Source: Bradyrhizobium sp. 141 (GTDB lineage Bacteria > Pseudomonadota > Alphaproteobacteria > Rhizobiales > Xanthobacteraceae). From it: a DNA stretch of 64,000 nt. The notes beneath the pieces are model-generated. The model did no database searches, was not told the DNA's origin, and saw nothing but the letters and a program-made list of their open reading frames with translations. Shown piece by piece: positions 59,521 to 64,000 of the stretch (positions within the stretch are counted from its first letter, which is position 1; each line of letters opens with the position of its first letter). Made by a program: the position numbers and the translations under genes. Location: contig NZ_JADPKR010000013.1 of the NCBI RefSeq assembly GCF_023074055.1, positions 1 to 64,000 of the forward strand. The letters are read 5' to 3'.

Positions 59521-60440
59521 CCGATACGACCGTCAATCCGCAATCGCTCCCGGCCGGCCTCGTCCTGGCGCCGCAACTGCCCGAGATCTTGCGGCCGGTC
59601 ACGATCCGGCGCGGCTTCATCGGGCTTTTGCGCGGCCATCCCACCGTTGCGATCGGTGGCGCGCTGCTGCTGGCGCTGGTTCTGATCGCGATCTTCGCGC
59701 CCTATCTCGGGACGGTGGATCCGACTGCGCTTGCGCCCGCAAAACGCACCCGCGCGCCGTCGGCTGCTTTCTGGTTCGGCACCGACGTGCTCGGCCGCGA
59801 CATCTATTCGCGTGTGCTGTTTGGCGCGCGGGTCTCGCTCACGGTCGGTCTGTCGGTGGCGATCTTCGCATCCGCGGCGGGTCTCGCCATCGGCATGGTC
59901 TCCGGCTTCATCCGCTGGGCCGACGGCATTTTGATGCGCTTCATGGACGGCTTGATGTCGATCCCGCCGATCCTGCTGGCGATCGCGCTGATGGCGCTGA
60001 CGCGCGGCAGCGTCGGCAACGTCATCCTCGCCATCACCGTTGCCGAAATTCCGCGCGTCTCGCGCCTCGTCCGCAGCGTGGTGCTGTCGCTGCGCGAGCA
60101 ACCCTATGTCGATGCGGCGGTGGCTTGCGGCACGCGCACGCCGATGATCATTCTGCGCCATATCCTGCCCAACACGGTGGCGCCGATGCTGGTGCAGGCG
60201 ACCTATATCTGCGCCAGCGCCATGATCACGGAGGCGATCCTGTCCTTCATCGGCGCCGGCACGCCGCCGACCATTCCGTCCTGGGGCAACATCATGGCCG
60301 AGGGCCGCGCGCTGTGGCAGGTCAAGCCCTACATCGTGTTCTTTCCGGCGGCCTTCCTCTCCGTCACGGTTCTCGCCGTGAACCTGCTCGGTGACGGCCT
60401 TCGCGATGCGCTCGACCCGCGCATGGCCAAGAGCCTCTGA
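59517..60440 (+). CDS. ABC transporter permease (DppC/OppC type)
   Basis: 307 residues. A cytoplasmic N-terminal segment of about 40 residues, six transmembrane helices, the [22 protein letters not shown] signature in two adjacent parts, and the EAA loop [20 protein letters not shown]. The start TTG overlaps the previous stop (TTGA). It pairs with the DppB-type protein to form the membrane channel. Confidence 0.93.
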   Translation: MTDTTVNPQSLPAGLVLAPQLPEILRPVTIRRGFIGLLRGHPTVAIGGALLLALVLIAIFAPYLGTVDPTALAPAKRTRAPSAAFWFGTDVLGRDIYSRVLFGARVSLTVGLSVAIFASAAGLAIGMVSGFIRWADGILMRFMDGLMSIPPILLAIALMALTRGSVGNVILAITVAEIPRVSRLVRSVVLSLREQPYVDAAVACGTRTPMIILRHILPNTVAPMLVQATYICASAMITEAILSFIGAGTPPTIPSWGNIMAEGRALWQVKPYIVFFPAAFLSVTVLAVNLLGDGLRDALDPRMAKSL

Positions 60441-60459
60441 TGGATCGGGGTTGATCGCG

Positions 60460-61449
60460 ATGGCTTTGCTCGAAGTCGAAAGCCTCCAGACCCATTTCCG
60501 CACCCCTGGCGGTATCAACCGCGCGGTCGACGGCGTGTCCTTCCATGTCAACGAAGGCGAGACGCTCGCCATCGTCGGCGAGTCCGGCTGCGGCAAGTCG
60601 GTGACCTCGATGTCGCTGATGCGGCTGATCCCGGAGCCGCCGGGCAGGATCGCGGGCACCATCCGCTTTGCGGGAAGGGACCTGCTGCAACTCTCCGATC
60701 GCGAGATGCGCGCCATCCGCGGCAACGACATCTCGATGATCTTCCAGGAACCGATGACAAGCCTCAATCCGGTCCTCACCGTGGGTCGCCAGATCCGCGA
60801 GACCTTGGTGATCCATCAGAGCCTCGACAAGGCCGCCGCCGAAGCGCACGCGATCGAGATGCTGACGCTGGTCGGCATTCCCGAGCCGAAGCGCCGCGTG
60901 CGGGAATATCCGCATCAGCTCTCCGGCGGCATGCGCCAGCGCGTCATGATCGCCATCGCGCTCGCCTGCAATCCGAAGCTCCTGATCGCGGACGAGCCGA
61001 CCACCGCGCTCGACGTGACGATCCAGGCGCAGATCCTGAAGCTGATGCTGGACCTGAAGCGCCGGGTCGGCGCGGCGATCATTCTCATCACTCACGATCT
61101 CGGCGTCGTCGCCGAGATCGCCGAGCGCGTCATGGTGATGTACGCCGGCCGCAAGGTCGAGGAGGCGCCGGTGGCCGAGCTGTTCCGCTCGCCACGGCAT
61201 CCCTATACGCAGGGCTTGCTGGGCGCGGTGCCGCGGCTCGGTTCGTCGCTATCAGGCGCGGCAAGACGGCTTGCCGAGATTCCCGGGCAGGTGCCCGATC
61301 TCAGGAAGCCGATCACCGGCTGCGTCTTTGCCGGCCGCTGTGCGCTCGCGACCGATCTGTGCCGGCAATACGCGCCGGGGCTCGAAGAGAAAGGGCCTCG
61401 TCACATCGCCGCCTGCCACTATGCGGCCAAGGGAGCCGTCGCGGCATGA
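60460..61449 (+). CDS. ABC transporter ATP-binding protein (DppD/OppD type)
   Basis: 329 residues. Walker A GESGCGKS (about 42-49), Q-loop [11 protein letters not shown], signature [15 protein letters not shown], Walker [14 protein letters not shown]-loop ITHDLGVV, and the C-terminal oligopeptide/dipeptide domain with [12 protein letters not shown] and cysteines in [16 protein letters not shown] (possible Fe-S site as in the family). The ATG at 60460 gives the family N-terminus [13 protein letters not shown]. It ends in an ATGA overlap with the second ATPase. Confidence 0.93.
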   Translation: MALLEVESLQTHFRTPGGINRAVDGVSFHVNEGETLAIVGESGCGKSVTSMSLMRLIPEPPGRIAGTIRFAGRDLLQLSDREMRAIRGNDISMIFQEPMTSLNPVLTVGRQIRETLVIHQSLDKAAAEAHAIEMLTLVGIPEPKRRVREYPHQLSGGMRQRVMIAIALACNPKLLIADEPTTALDVTIQAQILKLMLDLKRRVGAAIILITHDLGVVAEIAERVMVMYAGRKVEEAPVAELFRSPRHPYTQGLLGAVPRLGSSLSGAARRLAEIPGQVPDLRKPITGCVFAGRCALATDLCRQYAPGLEEKGPRHIAACHYAAKGAVAA

Positions 61450-62438
61450 GTCCTCCGCTGCTCCAGGTCAACGACCTCAAGAAGCATTTTCCGGTCAAGA
61501 CCGGCCTGTTCGGCCGCAAGTCCGAATTCGTCTATGCGGTCGACGGTGTCTCCTTCGAGATCGCGCGCGGCGAGACGCTGTCGCTGGTCGGCGAGTCCGG
61601 TTGCGGCAAGTCGACGGTCGGCCGCGCCATTCTGCGGCTGTTCGACATCACCGCGGGGCAGGTCATCCTCGACGGCCAGCGCATCGACGACGCGCATCCG
61701 AGCACGATGCGGCAGATGCGCCGCCGCGTGCAGGTGGTGTTCCAGGATCCGTTCTCCAGCCTCAATCCGCGCATGCGCGTGCGCGACATCCTCGCCGAGC
61801 CGATCCGCAATTTCGGCCTCGCCAAATCAGCGGAAGATCTCGAGGTGCGGGTCACGTCGCTGATGGACACCGTCCGCCTGCCGCGCGAGGCATTGAACCG
61901 CCGGCCGCACGAATTCTCCGGCGGCCAGCGCCAGCGCATCGGCATTGCGCGGGCGCTTGCGGCCGAGCCCGAGCTGATCGTCTGCGACGAGGCGGTCTCG
62001 GCGCTGGACGTTTCGGTCAAGGCGCAGATCGTCAATTTGCTGCAGGATCTCCAGCGCGAGTTCGGCCTCGCGCTGCTGTTCATCAGCCACGATCTCGCGA
62101 TCGTCGAGCACATGACTCACCGCGTCGCCGTGATGTATCTCGGCAAGATCGTCGAGGTCGCCCCGCGCCGCGAGATCTTTGCCGCACCAAGGCATCCCTA
62201 CACCAGGGCGCTGCTCTCCGCGGTGCCGCTGCCTGAGCCCGGCGCCCAGCGCAATCCCATCATCCTCAAGGGCGACGTGCCGAGCCCGATCAATCCGCCG
62301 CGCGGCTGCCGCTTCCACACCCGCTGCCCGCTGGTGTTCGACCGCTGCCGGATCGAGGAGCCGGTGCTTCGCGCAGCTGGACCCGAACAGTTGGTGGCCT
62401 GTCATCTCGAAGAGGCTGCGCCCGCGACGTCAGGATAG
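61446..62438 (+). CDS. ABC transporter ATP-binding protein (DppF/OppF type)
   Basis: 330 residues. Walker [11 protein letters not shown]-loop [15 protein letters not shown], signature [16 protein letters not shown], Walker [14 protein letters not shown]-loop FISHDLAIV and the C-terminal [12 protein letters not shown] with [10 protein letters not shown]. In the Walker B region it has EAVSALD, normal for OppF. It is the last gene of the operon; a strong intrinsic terminator lies about 175 bp downstream. Confidence 0.93.
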   Translation: MSPPLLQVNDLKKHFPVKTGLFGRKSEFVYAVDGVSFEIARGETLSLVGESGCGKSTVGRAILRLFDITAGQVILDGQRIDDAHPSTMRQMRRRVQVVFQDPFSSLNPRMRVRDILAEPIRNFGLAKSAEDLEVRVTSLMDTVRLPREALNRRPHEFSGGQRQRIGIARALAAEPELIVCDEAVSALDVSVKAQIVNLLQDLQREFGLALLFISHDLAIVEHMTHRVAVMYLGKIVEVAPRREIFAAPRHPYTRALLSAVPLPEPGAQRNPIILKGDVPSPINPPRGCRFHTRCPLVFDRCRIEEPVLRAAGPEQLVACHLEEAAPATSG

Positions 62439-62612
62439 CAGCTGCGCCAGCGCCCTGCGTTGGCGGCAGGCCTGGGGGCGGAGGGGCGACGATTTCGGGA
62501 TAATGGCATTATGTCCCTGTTTTGCCCGACGTGTCAAAGCGCGACTGCCCTGGCATTGGCTTCGTCAACGAGGCCATCCCGATCGCGCCTGGCGCGACGG
62601 AAATTCGTAAGC

Positions 62613-62657
62613 AGAAACAACCCCATTCTACTGTGCATGGGGTTGTTTTCGCATTTT
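62613..62657. terminator. Strong intrinsic terminator after the ABC operon
   Basis: GAAACAACCCCAT (62614-62626) pairs with ATGGGGTTGTTT (62637-62648), followed by TTCGCATTTTT. The 12-bp stem has a 10-nt loop and a U-rich tail for the plus strand; the A-rich left flank is weaker as a U tract on the minus strand. It lies between the convergent ABC operon and the YciI-like gene and may serve both. Confidence 0.85.
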
Positions 62658-62671
62658 TGATGTGGTGGGCC

Positions 62672-62959
62672 TCAACCCTGCCGGCGCAGGAAGCCGGTGA
62701 TCGTGACCTTTTCCCAGATGCCGGCCGCGGCAAAGGGATCGGCGCGATTGAAGGCCTCGACCTCGCCACGGCCGGGCGCCTCGATCAGGAAGAGGCTGCC
62801 GATCATCGTTTGACCATCGTCGGAGACAAGCGGCCCCGACATCACGATCTTGACGCCGAAGGGCGAGGTGTCGCTCAGGAAAGCTTTGTGCGCGTCGTAA
62901 TTGGCAAGCCGGATCGGCAGCGCGCCGGCGCGGTCGACGGCGTGAATGGCGAACAGCAT
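62672..62959 (-). CDS. YciI-family protein
   Basis: 95 residues, ferredoxin-like alpha/beta fold. N-terminal MLFAIHAVDRAG, a histidine in NYDAHKAFL, MSGPLVSDDGQTMIGSLFLIEA and the family motif ADPFAAAGIWEKVTI are all present; the conserved His/Asp pair is thought to form an active or binding site. Probably cytoplasmic. It lies between the ABC operon terminator and the binding-protein gene, on the same strand as the latter and about 70 bp downstream of it; co-transcription is possible. Its biochemical role is unknown. Confidence 0.85.
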   Translation of the reverse strand: MLFAIHAVDRAGALPIRLANYDAHKAFLSDTSPFGVKIVMSGPLVSDDGQTMIGSLFLIEAPGRGEVEAFNRADPFAAAGIWEKVTITGFLRRQG

Positions 62960-63031
62960 GGTGTCTCCGTTTCTTGACTCGGTTGTTGGGACGGCCGCCG
63001 CGACGGCCGTCCGGATTTGTGATCGGTCAGC

Positions 63032-64000
63032 TTACTTCGCACTGAGCTTGCTGGCGTCCTCGAAGGTCGGGCAGGTCCGCTGCTCCAGCGGCACGTCGAA
63101 CGGCTGGTAATTGTCCTTGGTGATGACGGTCGGCTTCAGCACGATCTCGGCGATAACAGGCTGATTGCGCAAGGAGCGGATCGCCATCATGGTGCCGAGG
63201 CAGCCTTGCGCAAAACCGTTGTAGTCGCCGCTCGCGAGCAGCTTGCCGGATTTGATCGCGTCGATCGCTTCCTTGGTGCCGTTGATGCCGATCACCTGCG
63301 CCTTGCGGTTGGCGCCGTCGAGCGCCTCGATCGCGCCCACCGCCATGGCGTCGTTGGCAGCTAACACGCCGTCGATCTGCGAATTCGACTGCATCAAATT
63401 CTCCATCACCTGGAGCGCCTGGAGCCGCTGGTAGTTGCCGGGCTGCGAGGCCAAGAGCTTGGCGCCGGGAGCCTCCTTTAGCGCGTCGTTGAAGCCGCGG
63501 ACGCGGTCGACATTGGTCAGCGAGCCCTTGACGCCCTCGATGATGACGATGTTGCCCTTGCCGCCCAGCGTCTTGAGCAGGAAGCGCGCGGTCTCGAGGC
63601 CAAGGCTGTAATCATCGGCGCCGACGAAGGAGAGGAACTTGCCGCCCGCCGAGCGGTCGGTGATGTTGACGACGGGGATCTTGGCTTCGTTGATCTTCTC
63701 GACACCAGGCACCATCGCCTTGTAGTCGACCGGCGTGAAGACGATCGCGCTCGGCTTCTTCACCACGACGTCCTCGATTTGGCTGAGCTGCTCGGGGATC
63801 GAGTCCGGCTTGGTCGGGATATACTGAAGCGTCTTCGCGTTCAGCGTCTTCGCCATGTTGTCGGCGCCGACCCGCACCGTCTGGAAGAACGGGTTGGTCT
63901 GGTTCTTGGTGAAGACGGCGATGGTCTCGCCGTCCGCATGTGCCCCAGTGGTGAACGCGGCCGCCATCAGCAGCGGCAGCGCCAGATAGCCCAGTTTCCG
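63032..64000 (-). CDS. Sugar-type ABC substrate-binding protein (5' end outside the window)
   Basis: At least 322 residues of a periplasmic binding protein 1-like (RbsB/Peripla_BP_4) family member. Text begins RKLGYLALPLLMAAAFTTG, a signal peptide whose first codons lie beyond base 64000, then IAVFTKNQTNPFFQTVRVGA, VDYKAMVPGVEKINEAKIPVV, GGKGNIVIIEGVKGS and VLAANDAMAVGAIEALD, with a C-terminal cysteine in RTCPTFEDASKL. An ATG at 63967 is inside the signal peptide and is not the true start. The transporter partners would be outside the window or absent. The ligand is likely a sugar or polyol, by family. Confidence 0.88.
   Translation of the reverse strand, partial: RKLGYLALPLLMAAAFTTGAHADGETIAVFTKNQTNPFFQTVRVGADNMAKTLNAKTLQYIPTKPDSIPEQLSQIEDVVVKKPSAIVFTPVDYKAMVPGVEKINEAKIPVVNITDRSAGGKFLSFVGADDYSLGLETARFLLKTLGGKGNIVIIEGVKGSLTNVDRVRGFNDALKEAPGAKLLASQPGNYQRLQALQVMENLMQSNSQIDGVLAANDAMAVGAIEALDGANRKAQVIGINGTKEAIDAIKSGKLLASGDYNGFAQGCLGTMMAIRSLRNQPVIAEIVLKPTVITKDNYQPFDVPLEQRTCPTFEDASKLSAK

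Overview
The window is high-GC alphaproteobacterial chromosome and looks most like Bradyrhizobium or a close Nitrobacteraceae relative. This is inferred from the GC-rich codon use, frequent GTG/TTG starts, the MKRREFIT-type substrate-binding proteins common in that group, the style of the aerobic cobalamin gene cluster, and a rhizobial-type intergenic palindrome (GCCCGGGACAAGCCCGGGC) at about 29.7 kb. No rRNA, tRNA, insertion sequence, integrase or CRISPR array was seen.

Region 1 (1-10.2 kb) holds mixed small transcription units: a PF04392-type ABC substrate-binding protein; a CorA-type metal channel; a divergent LysR regulator next to a ring-cleaving VOC dioxygenase/serine hydrolase pair (MhqO/MhqD-like) with palindromic candidate operators between them; a secreted beta-barrel-type small protein; and a minus-strand unit made of a periplasmic binding protein, a TorS-like hybrid kinase whose start overlaps it, a barstar-like protein and a decayed cytochrome c.

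Region 2 (10.4-29.7 kb) is a two-partner secretion locus. It has a small exported protein of unknown function, a 5569-residue TpsA exoprotein with LktA-like repeats, and its TpsB outer-membrane transporter, all co-directional and closely packed.

Region 3 (29.8-52.6 kb) is a nearly complete oxygen-dependent cobalamin pathway. It covers the corrin ring (cobA, I, G, J, M, F, K, L, H, B), cobalt insertion (cobN, cobW), adenosylation and amidation (cobO, cobQ), side chain and nucleotide loop (cobD, cobC, cobP/cobU, cobS), and lower ligand (bluB, cobT, alpha-ribazole phosphatase). It also carries a CbiM-like cobalt permease, cobE and a DUF1636 protein. The chelatase subunits partnering CobN and a Co(II) reductase (CobR) are not in the window. 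Two cobalamin riboswitches lie here, before DUF1636-cobW-cobN and before the CbiM-like gene. cobK sits antisense inside an otherwise plus-strand run of genes.

Region 4 (52.6-56.8 kb) starts with a third cobalamin riboswitch, followed by a TonB-dependent receptor and a PepSY membrane protein. Together these form a probable corrinoid (or cobalt-chelate) uptake unit.

Region 5 (56.9-64 kb) is a complete dipeptide/oligopeptide-type ABC transporter operon closed by a strong terminator, then a YciI-like protein and a sugar-type binding protein that runs off the window end.
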